Shown here: positions 9,390 to 21,352 of the stretch, in pieces
Layout: the number at the start of each line of letters is the position of its first letter
How positions within the stretch are numbered: position 1 is the stretch's first letter
Assembly (NCBI RefSeq): GCF_001180225.1
Contig: NZ_CVST01000012.1
Location: 1 to 64,000, forward strand
Direction: 5' to 3'
Source of the DNA: Candidatus Pelagibacter communis
Lineage (GTDB): Bacteria; Pseudomonadota; Alphaproteobacteria; Pelagibacterales; Pelagibacteraceae
Length of the DNA stretch: 64,000 nt
Translations under genes and position numbers: made by a program
Notes under the pieces: generated by a model
Databases searched by the model: none
What the model was told of the DNA's origin: nothing
Seen by the model: the letters and a program-made list of their open reading frames with translations, nothing else

Positions 9390-11306
9390 ATGCCTATAAT
9401 TACATTACCTGACGGAAATAATACTGATTTCCCAAATAAAGTTACTGGATTAGAAGTAGCAGAAAAAATTAGTAAATCATTGGCTAAACAAGCAATGGTA
9501 ATAAGTGTAGATGGTGAGTTAAAAGACTTAGAACATTTAATTGAGAAAGACTGTTCGGTAAAAATTTTTACATCTAAAAATCCTGAGGGTCTAGAAACCA
9601 TTAGACACGATACTGCTCACATATTAGCAATGGCAGTGCAAGAATTGTTTCCAGGAACACAAGTTACGATTGGCCCTGTAATTGAAAACGGATTTTATTA
9701 TGATTTTGCTAGAAAAGATCCGTTTACAGAAGATGATTTAACAAAGATTGAAAATAAAATGAAAGAAATCGTTGATCGAGATGAGATTACCAAAAGGGAA
9801 GTTTGGGATAGAAATAAAGCCATAGATCATTTTAAAAAAAAAGGTGAAATCTATAAAGCTGAGTTAATTGAAGCAATACCGGAGAATGAAGATGTTTCAA
9901 TTTATTTTCATGGAGATTGGCACGATCTTTGTAGAGGACCACATCTTTCTTCAACAGGTAAAATTGGAAAATACTTTAAATTAATGAAAGTTTCAGGAGC
10001 TTATTGGAGAGGTGATTCAAAGAATGAAATGCTCCAAAGAATTTATGGTACAAGTTGGGCTTCTCAAAAAGATTTAGATGAGCATTTAAAAAGAATAGAA
10101 GAAGCAGAAAAAAGAGATCATAGAAAATTAGGAAAAGAAATGGACTTGTTTCATTTTAGAGAAGAAAGTCCAGGCTCAGTTTTTTGGCATGAGAGAGGGT
10201 GGGCATTATTTCAAAAATTAATTAATTATATGAGAAGCAGACAGGATGCTGCTGGATACAAAGAGGTAAATACGCCTGAAATTTTAGACCGACAATTGTG
10301 GGAAAAATCTGGTCACTGGGAAAAATATGGAGAAAATATGTACACATCAGAAACTCCTGATGAGAAAGTGTTTGCAATAAAACCAATGAATTGTCCTGGT
10401 CATATTCAAGTATTTAATCAAGGATTGAAAAGTTATAGAGATCTTCCATTACGTATCACAGAATTTGGTAAGGTTCATCGTTATGAACCATCGGGTGCTT
10501 TACATGGTTTGCTTAGAGTAAGAGCTTTTACACAAGATGATGCGCATATTTTTTGTGCGGAAGATCAAATTACGAGCGAGTGTTTAAATGTAACAAATTT
10601 AATACTAGATATTTATAAAGATCTTGGGTTTGAAAATGTGATTTTAAAATATGCTGATCGACCAGAGGTTAGAGTTGGAGATGATGAAGTTTGGGATAAG
10701 GCAGAAGCTTCACTTCTTGAAGCAGTTAAAGCTTCTAAGTTAGAATATAGTATCAATAAAGGCGAAGGTGCCTTTTATGGCCCAAAAATTGAATTTGTTT
10801 TAAGAGATGCTATTGGAAGAGATTGGCAATGTGGAACCTTGCAAGTTGATTTAAATTTACCTGGAAGATTAGATGCATCATATGTTGATAAAGACGGAAC
10901 AAAAAAAGTTCCTGTTATGCTTCATAGAGCGTTGTTTGGTTCTCTAGAAAGATTTATAGGAATATTGATTGAAAATTATGCTGGTAAATTTCCTTTTTGG
11001 ATTTCACCTTTACAAACAATGGTAATTCCAATTTCAGAAGAATTTAATGATTACGCAATAAAAGTATCTAAAAAAATTAAAGATGCAGGCATAAGTTCTG
11101 CAGTTGATATTAAAAATAATAATTTAAACTATAAAATTAGAGATCATTCTTTGGCGAAAATACCTCTTTTATTAATTTGTGGTAAAAAAGAAGTTGACTC
11201 CAATTCAGTAACTATTAGAAGGTTAGACTCTAATAAACAAGAAAATATGGATATAGATTCATTTTTAAAAACTTTCTCTGCTTTAAATAAAGCATCATCA
11301 AACTAA
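9390..11306 (+). CDS. thrS: Threonyl-tRNA synthetase
   Basis: A class II aminoacyl-tRNA synthetase charging tRNA-Thr in the cytosol. Its 638 residues show the N-terminal TGS domain (residues 1-60), the editing/SAD domain with RHDTAHILAMAVQ and the HGDWHDLCRGPH zinc-type motif, the catalytic core and a C-terminal anticodon-binding domain. In the catalytic core the zinc Cys lies near residue 335 in MNCPGH, with motif 2 around RVRAFTQDDAHIF. Length and motif order are normal. It follows the glycosyltransferase stop directly and precedes infC with no gap, as in the widespread thrS-infC-rpmI-rplT cluster. Confidence 0.97.
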   Translation: MPIITLPDGNNTDFPNKVTGLEVAEKISKSLAKQAMVISVDGELKDLEHLIEKDCSVKIFTSKNPEGLETIRHDTAHILAMAVQELFPGTQVTIGPVIENGFYYDFARKDPFTEDDLTKIENKMKEIVDRDEITKREVWDRNKAIDHFKKKGEIYKAELIEAIPENEDVSIYFHGDWHDLCRGPHLSSTGKIGKYFKLMKVSGAYWRGDSKNEMLQRIYGTSWASQKDLDEHLKRIEEAEKRDHRKLGKEMDLFHFREESPGSVFWHERGWALFQKLINYMRSRQDAAGYKEVNTPEILDRQLWEKSGHWEKYGENMYTSETPDEKVFAIKPMNCPGHIQVFNQGLKSYRDLPLRITEFGKVHRYEPSGALHGLLRVRAFTQDDAHIFCAEDQITSECLNVTNLILDIYKDLGFENVILKYADRPEVRVGDDEVWDKAEASLLEAVKASKLEYSINKGEGAFYGPKIEFVLRDAIGRDWQCGTLQVDLNLPGRLDASYVDKDGTKKVPVMLHRALFGSLERFIGILIENYAGKFPFWISPLQTMVIPISEEFNDYAIKVSKKIKDAGISSAVDIKNNNLNYKIRDHSLAKIPLLLICGKKEVDSNSVTIRRLDSNKQENMDIDSFLKTFSALNKASSN

Positions 11307-11852
11307 GTGGCAGATTTCAAACAAAATTACTTTCAAAGAAGAACAAAGGATAGAGGTCCAAGATCTAATAACCGAATATCTTCACCTGACGTTCAAGTAA
11401 TTGCAAGTGATGGTGAAAATCTTGGAGTGATTAGTACTAATGAAGCTATATCAATGGCAAAAAACCAAGGATTAGATTTAATTGAAATTGCACCTAATGC
11501 TAACCCACCTGTATGTAAAATCATGGATATGGGTAAGTATAAATATGATGCTCAAAAAAAAGCAAATCTTGCAAAAAAGAAACAAAAAATAATTTCATTA
11601 AAAGAAATTAAAATGAGACCTGTAACAGAAACTCATGATTACGAATTTAAGGTCAAAAATGCAAAAAAATTTATCTCCAAAGGAGATAAAGTTAAATTTA
11701 CTATCAGATTTAAAGGGCGAGAGCTTCAACACTCTCATTTAGGCAATGAACTGATGGGTAAAATTAAAGAGGATATGAAGGATATTGGTAGAGTAGAGTT
11801 GCAACCTAAATTTGATGGGAAGCAAATGATTATGGTAATTCAACCTTTATAA
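11307..11852 (+). CDS. infC: Translation initiation factor IF-3 (GTG start)
   Basis: IF-3 binds the 30S subunit, prevents premature joining with 50S and proofreads start-codon and initiator-tRNA choice. The 181 residues contain the N-terminal domain (RISSPDVQVI through GLDLIEIAPNANPPVCKIMD), a Lys-rich linker near residues 88-105, and the C-terminal domain with KEIKMRPVTETHDYEFK and RGRELQH. The start is GTG immediately after the thrS stop. No in-frame ATG lies near the expected N-terminus, so the non-ATG start is genuine in this sequence. Rare infC start codons in other bacteria are linked to autoregulation by IF-3. Confidence 0.96.
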   Translation: MADFKQNYFQRRTKDRGPRSNNRISSPDVQVIASDGENLGVISTNEAISMAKNQGLDLIEIAPNANPPVCKIMDMGKYKYDAQKKANLAKKKQKIISLKEIKMRPVTETHDYEFKVKNAKKFISKGDKVKFTIRFKGRELQHSHLGNELMGKIKEDMKDIGRVELQPKFDGKQMIMVIQPL

Positions 11853-11865
11853 GCCTTAATAGAGG

Positions 11866-11894
11866 TTGTAAAATTTCAACATTCTTTGTATAAG
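11866..11894 (+). promoter_or_regulatory. Putative promoter of rpmI-rplT
   Basis: TTGTAA (11866-11871), a 17-bp spacer and TATAAG (11889-11894) make a good sigma-70 match in the 53-bp gap between infC and rpmI. The predicted start near 11901 leaves a leader of only about 5 nt before the ATG at 11906. An L20-binding leader of the E. coli type cannot fit unless transcription starts further upstream. Confidence 0.5.
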
Positions 11895-11905
11895 TCCGCA
11901 GAATT

Positions 11906-12112
11906 ATGCCAAAATTAAAAACAAAAAGCTCAGCAAAAAAAAGATTTAAGATATCAGCTAAGGGCAAAGTTATATCTGCTCAAGCAGGTAAAAGACACGG
12001 TATGATTAAACGAACGAATTCGCAAATTAGAAAATTAAGAGGCACCACGACTTTGTCTAAACAAGATGGCAAAATTGTTAAATCATACATGCCTTACAGT
12101 TTAAGAGGGTAA
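11906..12112 (+). CDS. rpmI: 50S ribosomal protein L35
   Basis: A 68-residue, highly basic protein beginning [15 protein letters not shown], with the central [10 protein letters not shown] segment of the L35 family. Length is typical (64-68). It is a structural protein of the large subunit. It lies 2 nt upstream of the rplT start (TAATA ATG arrangement) and is certainly cotranscribed with it. Confidence 0.97.
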   Translation: MPKLKTKSSAKKRFKISAKGKVISAQAGKRHGMIKRTNSQIRKLRGTTTLSKQDGKIVKSYMPYSLRG

Positions 12113-12114
12113 TA

Positions 12115-12472
12115 ATGGCAAGAGTTAAAAGAGGCGTAACAAGTAAAGCAAAACATAAAAAAGTTTTGAAAGCCGTAAAAGGTCAGTGGGGCAGAAGAAA
12201 AAAATACTATCAGAGTTGCTAAACAAGCTATGGAGAAATCCATGCAGTATGCTTACAGAGATAGAAGAAACAAAAAAAGAGATTTCAAATCATTATGGAT
12301 ACAAAGAATTAATGCTGGTGTAAGAGCAGAGGGTATGACTTATTCAAAATTCATTAATGGTTTAAGTAAATGTGGTGTTGCAATAGATAGAAAAATTTTA
12401 GCTGAAATTGCTTACGATAGTCCAGAAGCATTTAAAACAATTGTACAAAAAGCTCAATCCGCTTTAAATTAA
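12115..12472 (+). CDS. rplT: 50S ribosomal protein L20, frame broken by one extra A in an A7 tract
   Basis: The gene begins ATGGCAAGAGTTAAAAGAGG ([16 protein letters not shown]), the L20 N-terminus. After GQWGRRK the frame is lost at seven A (12198-12204) and runs into a TAA within a few codons. With six A it reads on as [16 protein letters not shown] and joins the open frame ending at 12472. That gives an uninterrupted 118-residue L20, the normal length. L20 is needed for 50S assembly, so a real null is implausible. A sequencing or assembly error is the first explanation; slippage is the alternative. The internal ATG at 12230 is not a separate gene start. Confidence 0.93.
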
Positions 12473-12512
12473 TCTCTATTGTTTTTATTTCTTAACGAAA
12501 TAATCTACTAAT

Positions 12513-13580
12513 ATGTCAGACATAAAAAATATTAGAGATCAATTTTTATCAAAGCTTAAAAATGAATTAAGCTTAGATGAAATCAATACAATCAAAACAG
12601 AGTTATTTGGTAAAAATGGTCAAATTTCATCTTTATTCAAAACAGTAGGATCAATTCCAGAGTCTGATAGAAAAACTTTTGCAGCTGATTTAAATAAAAT
12701 AAAGGATGAACTTCAATCTTTAATTTCAGAACAGATTAAAGAAATTGAGACAAAAGAAATTAATCAAAAACTTGAAAAAGAAAGAGTTGATATAACTTTA
12801 CCAGGGAGATCTTTTGTTAGAGGTAAAATCCATCCTGTATCTCAAACGATAGACGAGATTTCATCTATCTTTTCAGAAATAGGTTTTAGTGTTGAAGAAG
12901 GACCAGATGTAGAAAATGAATATAATAATTTTACTGCACTAAATACTCCAGATAACCACCCAGCTCGTGATATGCACGATACTTTTTATTTAGACGAAAA
13001 TAAGGAAGTTTTGTTAAGAACGCATACTTCACCAGTTCAAATTAGAACTATGTTAAAGGATAAACCACCTTTTAAAATTATTGCTCCAGGTAGAACATAT
13101 AGATCAGATAGTGATCAAACACATGCACCAATGTTCCATCAGGTTGAGGGCCTTCATATAGATAAAGATATTAATATGGGTCATTTAAAGGGATGTTTAA
13201 ATTATTTTATTAAAGAGTTCTTTGAAGTGGAAAAAATCAAAATGAGATTTAGACCAAGTCATTTCCCTTTTACAGAACCATCTGCAGAAGTAGATATTGG
13301 TTACGAAATTAAAGATGGTAAAATTGTTATAGGAGAAGGAGATCAGTGGCTTGAAATTTTAGGATGTGGAATGGTTCATCCAAACGTTTTAAAAAATGTT
13401 AAAGTTGATCCTGCTAAATACCAAGGATATGCATTTGGCATAGGTATAGACAGGTTGGCAATGCTAAAATACGGTATTAATGATTTAAGAGCTTTCTTTG
13501 ACTGTGATTATAGATGGTTAAATCACTTTGGATTTGATCCACTTGATGTACCCACAAATTATAGAGGTCTAAGTCGATGA
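12513..13580 (+). CDS. pheS: Phenylalanyl-tRNA synthetase alpha subunit
   Basis: The catalytic subunit of the (alpha-beta)2 PheRS charging tRNA-Phe. The 355 residues comprise an N-terminal coiled coil (about 1-90) and the class II core. The core contains [19 protein letters not shown] (motif 2 region), [17 protein letters not shown], and motif 3 in GFGIGIDR form ([16 protein letters not shown]). It overlaps pheT by 4 nt (ATGA), indicating coupled translation. A 40-bp gap separates it from rplT. A substrate tRNA-Phe gene lies elsewhere in the window at 43076. Confidence 0.97.
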   Translation: MSDIKNIRDQFLSKLKNELSLDEINTIKTELFGKNGQISSLFKTVGSIPESDRKTFAADLNKIKDELQSLISEQIKEIETKEINQKLEKERVDITLPGRSFVRGKIHPVSQTIDEISSIFSEIGFSVEEGPDVENEYNNFTALNTPDNHPARDMHDTFYLDENKEVLLRTHTSPVQIRTMLKDKPPFKIIAPGRTYRSDSDQTHAPMFHQVEGLHIDKDINMGHLKGCLNYFIKEFFEVEKIKMRFRPSHFPFTEPSAEVDIGYEIKDGKIVIGEGDQWLEILGCGMVHPNVLKNVKVDPAKYQGYAFGIGIDRLAMLKYGINDLRAFFDCDYRWLNHFGFDPLDVPTNYRGLSR

Positions 13581-15985
13581 AGATAACATTTGATTGGTTA
13601 AAAGATCACTTATCTGTAAGTGTTAAAGAAGAGAAGTTACTTGAGAAATTAACTGATATTGGACTTGAAGTTGAAAGTGTTGAAAATTTATCTGAAGGTT
13701 TAGACTTATTTAAAGTAGCAAAAATTTTAAAAACTGAAAAACATCCTAATGCAGACCGTTTAAAAGTTTGTGATGTTGATGTAGGTGAAAAAGAGATTAA
13801 GAAAGTAGTATGTGGTGCACCAAATGCTAGAGAAGGTTTGATCACTGTTTATGCACCTCCTGGTGCGGTTATTCCAAAAAATAAAACTAAATTAGTTATA
13901 GCAAAAATTAGAGATGTTACATCTTATGGTATGCTTTGTTCTGAATCTGAACTTAATTTGTCTGAGGAAAGTGATGGAATTACTGAGCTTTCATCCTCGA
14001 AATACAACAATAGTATTGGAAAAAGTTTTTTTATTCAATCTAGTTCTAATTTGATTGATTTATCAATTACACCCAACAGACCGGACTGTCTTGGTGTTAG
14101 AGGAATAGCTAGAGATTTAGCAGCTTCAGGCTTTGGTAAATTAAAACAGATTAAAGAAAAAAAAATAAAATCTAAAAAATCTCAAACAATTAAAGTAAAA
14201 ATTACAAATGAAAAAAACCAAGGATGTTTTTCTTTTGGAAGCTGTTTGGTAACAAATGTAAAAAATACTGAAAGTCCAAAGTGGTTAAAGGATAAATTAA
14301 TTTCTATAGGTCAAAAACCTATTTCAGCAATTGTTGATATTACAAATTATGTAATGATTGATATTAATCGCCCATTACACGCATATGATGCTGATAAAAT
14401 TGAAAAAGGTATAATTGTTAGAAACTCAAAATCTGGTGAAGAGTTCACAGCTTTAGATAACAAAACCTATAAACTTGAAGATGATATGTGTGTAATTAGT
14501 GATGATAAGGGTGTGTTAGGACTTGGTGGTATCATCGGAGGCACAAGATCTGGAACAGAAATGGATACACAAAACGTTTTAATCGAGTCAGCTTATTTTG
14601 ACCCAAGATCAATTAGAAGAACAGCAAAAAGATTAAATATTGATACAGATGCAAAATTTAGATTTGAAAGAGGAATAGACCAATTATCAATTGAAGAAGG
14701 TTTAAACAAAGCAGCTTTTTTAATTAAAGAAATTTGTGGTGGTGAAATTAGTAAAATAGATATCCAAAAAATTAGTACATTTAAAAATCCAATAATTAAA
14801 TTTGATCCAAATTCATTTGAAAAAGTAACAGGTTTTAAAATTTTAACGAAAGATATGTTAAAAATTTTAGATAACCTAGGCTTTACGTGTAAAAAAGATA
14901 AAAAAGTTTTTAAACTAAGTATCCCATCCTGGAGACCAGATATTACTCAGGAAATAGATGTTGTTGAGGAATTGGTAAGAATAGTAGGGTATGATAAAAT
15001 AAAGATAGAAGAACCTATCAAAGAGAGAAAAAAATCTACTTTAACACAAACTCAAAAATTGTTTCATTTCCTTCAAAGATCTGTTGCTTCAAAAGGTTAT
15101 TTGGAGGCAATTACTTGGTCTTTCACAGATGCAAAATATAATGATCATTTCAAAGGACAAAATGATGAATTAAAAATTGTGAACCCTATAAGTTCAGAAT
15201 TAGGAGTTTTAAGAAATTCAATATTTTCAAATTTAATTATGTATATGAGCAAAAATATAGATAGAGGTTTTAAAGATTTATCTATTTTCGAAATAGGACC
15301 AACATTTTTTGGAAAACAACCTGGTGAACAAAATATAGTAGTCTGTGGTTTATCTGCTGGAAAAAAATCTCGTCTTTCTTGGTTAGAAAAAGAGAGAAGT
15401 GTCGATGTTTTTGATATTAAAAAAGATGTAGTTCAAACTTTAGTTGAAGCAGGTTACGATGCAGAAAAATTTTTTATTGATGACGAAACTCCTGATTATT
15501 ATCATCCAGGTAAATCAGGAAGATTATTTTTGAACAGAGGTAAAGAAAGTGTGGCTGCATACTTTGGTGAAATTCATCCAAATATCATTAAGCAAATAGA
15601 TATGAAAACCGAGTCTTTAGTAGGTTTTGAAATATTTCTTGATAATTTAAAATTACCAAAAAAATCATTAAAAGATCAAAAAACAAAATATTCTGTTTCA
15701 GATTATCAAAAGTCAGAGAGGGATTTTGCTTTTATAGTTGATAAGAAAATTAAAGTTCAAGATTTAGTAAATGCTGTATCAAATGTTGATAAAAATTTGA
15801 TTTCTAACATTAAAGTTTTTGATGTTTATGAGGGTGATAATATTCCTGACAACCAAAAATCAATTGCGATCAGTGTTACAATTCAATCTCAAGAAAAAAC
15901 TCTTAAAGAAGTGGATTTAGATCAAATAAATAAGTCAATTATAGAAACAGTCGAAAATAAAATTGGCGCAAAAATTCGATCCTAA
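13577..15985 (+). CDS. pheT: Phenylalanyl-tRNA synthetase beta subunit
   Basis: The large PheRS subunit carries the editing (B3/B4) and tRNA-binding functions. The 802 residues show an N-terminal EMAP/tRNA-binding domain ([15 protein letters not shown] near residue 55, [10 protein letters not shown] near residue 80). The B3/4 domain follows ([20 protein letters not shown] and [11 protein letters not shown]), then B5, a catalytic-like core, and a C-terminal ferredoxin-fold anticodon-binding domain ([15 protein letters not shown]). Size is normal. The start ATG overlaps the pheS stop; lepA follows after 5 nt. Confidence 0.97.
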   Translation: MKITFDWLKDHLSVSVKEEKLLEKLTDIGLEVESVENLSEGLDLFKVAKILKTEKHPNADRLKVCDVDVGEKEIKKVVCGAPNAREGLITVYAPPGAVIPKNKTKLVIAKIRDVTSYGMLCSESELNLSEESDGITELSSSKYNNSIGKSFFIQSSSNLIDLSITPNRPDCLGVRGIARDLAASGFGKLKQIKEKKIKSKKSQTIKVKITNEKNQGCFSFGSCLVTNVKNTESPKWLKDKLISIGQKPISAIVDITNYVMIDINRPLHAYDADKIEKGIIVRNSKSGEEFTALDNKTYKLEDDMCVISDDKGVLGLGGIIGGTRSGTEMDTQNVLIESAYFDPRSIRRTAKRLNIDTDAKFRFERGIDQLSIEEGLNKAAFLIKEICGGEISKIDIQKISTFKNPIIKFDPNSFEKVTGFKILTKDMLKILDNLGFTCKKDKKVFKLSIPSWRPDITQEIDVVEELVRIVGYDKIKIEEPIKERKKSTLTQTQKLFHFLQRSVASKGYLEAITWSFTDAKYNDHFKGQNDELKIVNPISSELGVLRNSIFSNLIMYMSKNIDRGFKDLSIFEIGPTFFGKQPGEQNIVVCGLSAGKKSRLSWLEKERSVDVFDIKKDVVQTLVEAGYDAEKFFIDDETPDYYHPGKSGRLFLNRGKESVAAYFGEIHPNIIKQIDMKTESLVGFEIFLDNLKLPKKSLKDQKTKYSVSDYQKSERDFAFIVDKKIKVQDLVNAVSNVDKNLISNIKVFDVYEGDNIPDNQKSIAISVTIQSQEKTLKEVDLDQINKSIIETVENKIGAKIRS

Positions 15986-15990
15986 AGCCA

Positions 15991-17799
15991 ATGAGTTCAA
16001 TCGATAATATAAGAAATTTTGCAATCATTGCACACATTGATCATGGAAAATCTACTATTGCAGACAGAATAATTCATAGTTGTGGTGGTCTGACTGAAAG
16101 AGAAATGAAAGCTCAAGTTTTAGATTCAATGGATATTGAACGAGAGAGAGGTATCACTATTAAAGCTCAAACAGTAAAGCTAAATTATAAAGCTAAAGAT
16201 GGAAAAGAATATATTTTAAACATTATAGATACACCAGGACATGTAGACTTTAGCTATGAGGTTAGTAGATCATTGTATGCGTGTGAAGGTTCAATTTTGA
16301 TTGTGGATAGTACACAAGGAGTTGAGGCCCAAACTTTAGCAAACGTTTATCAAGCATTAGATACAAATCATGAAATTGTCCCAGTATTAAATAAAGTAGA
16401 TTTACCAGCTTCTGATTTAGAGAGAACAAAAAAGCAAATTGAGGAGGTTATTGGGATAGATACTGAGAATGCTATTCCTTGCTCTGGAAAAACTGGCGAA
16501 GGGATAGGAGATATTTTAGAGCAAATTATAACCACATTACCAGCACCAAAAGGAGAAAGTTCATCGGATTTAAAATGTCTACTGGTCGATAGTTGGTACG
16601 ATACTTATTTAGGTGTCGTAATATTAGTTAGAGTTATAGATGGGAAACTTTCTAAACACATGAAGATCAAAATGATGTCTACAAATCAAGAATATATCGT
16701 TGAAAAAGTTGGTGTTTTTACACCAAAGCCAGTTGATATCACTGAATTAAAAACAGGAGAAATAGGATTTATAACAACAGGAATAAAAGTGTTATCAGAA
16801 ACAAAGGTTGGAGATACAATTTGTGATGCAACAAAACCATTAAAAGAAGCTTTACCAGGTTTTAAACCAAGTAAACCCGTAGTATTTTGTGGACTATTTC
16901 CTGTAGATAGCTCAGAGTTTCAAAAATTAAAAGATGGTTTGGCAAAGTTACAATTAAATGATGCGAGCTTTTCTTTTGAACCGGAGTCATCTTCAGCTTT
17001 AGGGTTAGGTTTTAGATGTGGGTTTTTAGGTTTGCTTCATTTAGAAATTGTAACAGAGCGACTTGAAAGAGAATTTGATGTTAATTTATTAACAACAACC
17101 CCTGGGGTAGTTTATAAAGTTCATTTGAACAATGGTGATATGATGGATTTACAAAATCCATCAAGCTTACCTGATCCTACATTAATAAAATATATTGAAG
17201 AACCTTGGATTAAGGCAACCATTATTACTCCAGATCAGTACCTAGGTTCAATAATTAAAATGTGTCAAGACAAAAGAGGAGTACAAACCAATCTTAGTTA
17301 TTCTGGAAGTAGAGCGGTAGTAAATTATGAACTTCCCTTAAACGAAGTTGTGTTTGATTTCAACGATAGACTTAAGTCAATGACAAGTGGATATGCAAGT
17401 TTTGATTATGAAATAATTGAGCATAGAGAAGGTGACCTAGTAAAACTTGGTATTTTAGTGAATGGCGAACCTGTTGATGCTTTAGCTATGATGATACATA
17501 AAGATTTTGCTCAAAAAACAGGAAGAGAAGTTTGTGAAAAATTAAAAGATTTAATTCCAAGACATAATTTTATGATTCCTGTACAAGCTGCAATTGGAGG
17601 AAAAATTATTGCTAGAGAAACTATCAAAGGATTTAAAAAAGATGTTTTAACAAAAATTCATGGAGGTGGAGCTACAGATAGAAAAAGAAAATTATTAGAA
17701 AAACAAAAAAAGGGTAAGGCTAGATCAAAACAATTTGGAAGAGTGGAAATACCTCAAGAGGCATTTATTGGTGTTCTTAAAATTTCGAAAGAAAAATAA
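15991..17799 (+). CDS. lepA: Elongation factor 4 (LepA), ribosome-associated GTPase
   Basis: A translational GTPase related to EF-G. The 602 residues begin with the G1 motif AHIDHGKST (14-22), then a G2 region around ERERGIT, G3 DTPGH and G4 NKVD. These are followed by domains II-V and the LepA-specific basic C-terminal domain ([20 protein letters not shown]). The absence of an EF-G domain IV and the length of about 600 residues distinguish it from EF-G. It closes the translation block and is followed 2 nt later by tRNA-Ser. Confidence 0.97.
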   Translation: MSSIDNIRNFAIIAHIDHGKSTIADRIIHSCGGLTEREMKAQVLDSMDIERERGITIKAQTVKLNYKAKDGKEYILNIIDTPGHVDFSYEVSRSLYACEGSILIVDSTQGVEAQTLANVYQALDTNHEIVPVLNKVDLPASDLERTKKQIEEVIGIDTENAIPCSGKTGEGIGDILEQIITTLPAPKGESSSDLKCLLVDSWYDTYLGVVILVRVIDGKLSKHMKIKMMSTNQEYIVEKVGVFTPKPVDITELKTGEIGFITTGIKVLSETKVGDTICDATKPLKEALPGFKPSKPVVFCGLFPVDSSEFQKLKDGLAKLQLNDASFSFEPESSSALGLGFRCGFLGLLHLEIVTERLEREFDVNLLTTTPGVVYKVHLNNGDMMDLQNPSSLPDPTLIKYIEEPWIKATIITPDQYLGSIIKMCQDKRGVQTNLSYSGSRAVVNYELPLNEVVFDFNDRLKSMTSGYASFDYEIIEHREGDLVKLGILVNGEPVDALAMMIHKDFAQKTGREVCEKLKDLIPRHNFMIPVQAAIGGKIIARETIKGFKKDVLTKIHGGGATDRKRKLLEKQKKGKARSKQFGRVEIPQEAFIGVLKISKEK

Positions 17800-17801
17800 C
17801 T

Positions 17802-17888
17802 GGAGAGGTGGCCGAGTGGTTGAAGGCGCACGCTTGGAAAGCGTGTAAAGGAGCAATTCTTTCATGGGTTCGAATCCCATTCTCTCCG
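17802..17888 (+). tRNA. tRNA-Ser (GGA anticodon)
   Basis: The cloverleaf is clear. The acceptor GGAGAGG pairs with TCTCTCC (one G-T), followed by discriminator G and an encoded CCA (17889-17891). The anticodon stem CACGC/GCGTG encloses the loop TTGGAAA with GGA at 34-36. A long class II variable arm is present, and the T-loop is canonical TTCGAAT. It reads UCC/UCU serine codons. It lies 2 nt after lepA and may be processed from that transcript. Confidence 0.97.
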
Positions 17889-17973
17889 CCATTAAATATG
17901 CCACGTTTTTCAACAGTAATTTGAGTATTAAACTGTTAAATTATTAAGATAAATCAGCAATTTTTCAAAAAAA

Positions 17974-17982
17974 TGTTATAAT
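17974..17982 (+). promoter_or_regulatory. Extended -10 promoter element upstream of gyrB
   Basis: TGTTATAAT matches the extended -10 consensus (TGnTATAAT) exactly, 24 bp before the gyrB ATG. The -35 region is weak (TCAGCA at 17-bp spacing), as is common for extended -10 promoters. The predicted leader is about 17 nt. The rest of the 17892-18005 gap holds a weak 6-bp inverted repeat (AACAGT 17912-17917 / ACTGTT 17932-17937). Confidence 0.55.
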
Positions 17983-18002
17983 TTTTTCTTTCCAAAATTT
18001 AA

Positions 18003-20069
<2,067 letters not shown>

Positions 20070-20071
20070 AA

Positions 20072-21352
20072 ATGAAGTTTTTTGAAACTTCAAAACACCA
20101 CTCATTCAAAAAATCTACTTATATTACCTTAAGATGGATTGGTATAATTGGACAGTTAATTGCAGTTAATTTTGTATACTTTGTATTAGATTTTAAATTT
20201 GACTTTATAACTTCTAATCTAATTATAATCATTGGCATCATAAGTAATTTTTACTTAATTTTTATTTATAAAAAAACTCAATTATCCGACAGATCAGCTT
20301 TCATTTTTTTAGTTATTGATATTATGCAATTAGCTATTTTACTTTACTTGTCAGGTGGAATTCTTAATCCATTTATTATTTTTATAATTATTCCAAGTGT
20401 ATTTTCATCATCTAATTTAAGTTTTAGAACAAATACTATGCTTGTGTTGTTAACAGCTTTATCAATTATATTTTTAACTTTTTATTCAACAGAATTACCT
20501 TCTCCACTTGGAGATCATTTTCATGTAAGCCCTTATTATTATTACTCTATCCCGATTGCTTTGATTATTGCTCTTGTTTTTTTAAATTATTTTGCAATGA
20601 CATTTGGAACTCAATCTAGGTTAAGAAAAGAAGCTCTTACGAAAATGGAAGAAGTAATGGCCAAAGAACATGAACTATTGTCCTTGGGCGGTCAAGCAGC
20701 AGCAGCTGCTCATTCATTAGGAACACCTCTTTCAACCATAAAAATAATTACTCAAGAATTACTAAAACAATTTGAAGGTAATAAAGACGTAGAAAAAGAT
20801 ATTAATTTATTATCTAGTCAGGTTGAAAGATGTAATGAAATACTAAAAAAATTAACTTTAAATCCAGACGAAGAGGATGAGTTTATTGATGTAGATATTA
20901 CAATTAGAGATTACCTAAATGAAATTTTAAATTCATTTAAAGAGATAAGTACAAAGAAGTTTATTTTTAATTTTGATCAAGACTCTAATTCGAAAAAAAT
21001 AGTTAAATCAATAGAAATTGTTTATGGACTAAGAAATTTTATAGGTAATGCTAATAAATTTTCTGATGAAAATATTTTCATAAATTTAAAGAGTGATAGT
21101 GAATTTACTGAAATAAGTATTGAAGATGATGGTCCAGGTTATCCAAAAGATATTTTATCAAAAATAGGAGAGCCATATTTAAAATCAAATAATCCTCAAG
21201 ATAAATCAAAAACAGGACTAGGTTTAGGTTTGTTTATAGGAAAAACACTGTTAGAAAAAAATTTTGCTTCTGTAATATGTAGAAACTCTAAAACAAGATC
21301 TGGCGCAGAAGTAATAATTAAATGGAGAAATACAGATTTATTTAATATTTAA
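20072..21352 (+). CDS. regB: RegB/PrrB/ActS-type redox-sensing histidine kinase
   Basis: A membrane sensor kinase of 426 residues. About six transmembrane segments (residues 20-178) include LSGGILNPF (93-101), which contains the GGxxNPF quinone-site motif of RegB. The H-box [16 protein letters not shown] places the phosphorylated His at residue 214. Cys254 in VERCNEIL matches the redox-active cysteine of RegB proteins. The ATPase domain shows N, G1 (EDDGPGYP) and G2 ([10 protein letters not shown]) boxes. RegB controls energy metabolism genes through RegA; no regA gene lies beside it here. It starts 2 nt after gyrB and overlaps the cobT stop by 4 nt. Confidence 0.9.
   Translation: MKFFETSKHHSFKKSTYITLRWIGIIGQLIAVNFVYFVLDFKFDFITSNLIIIIGIISNFYLIFIYKKTQLSDRSAFIFLVIDIMQLAILLYLSGGILNPFIIFIIIPSVFSSSNLSFRTNTMLVLLTALSIIFLTFYSTELPSPLGDHFHVSPYYYYSIPIALIIALVFLNYFAMTFGTQSRLRKEALTKMEEVMAKEHELLSLGGQAAAAAHSLGTPLSTIKIITQELLKQFEGNKDVEKDINLLSSQVERCNEILKKLTLNPDEEDEFIDVDITIRDYLNEILNSFKEISTKKFIFNFDQDSNSKKIVKSIEIVYGLRNFIGNANKFSDENIFINLKSDSEFTEISIEDDGPGYPKDILSKIGEPYLKSNNPQDKSKTGLGLGLFIGKTLLEKNFASVICRNSKTRSGAEVIIKWRNTDLFNI

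Noticed and set aside
12230-12472. Independent 80-residue protein
   Set aside because: It is the C-terminal part of L20; the N-terminal part is present just upstream in another frame.
13606-13845. Long antisense ORFs over pheT, gltB, hisD, trpB and others
   Set aside because: They mirror strongly conserved genes and show no family motif; they are shadows of A+T-rich codon use.
17725-17913. Minus-strand ORF containing ERMGFEPMKELLL, antisense to tRNA-Ser
   Set aside because: This is the well-known spurious ORF produced by the complement of a tRNA-Ser gene; it overlaps lepA and the tRNA entirely.
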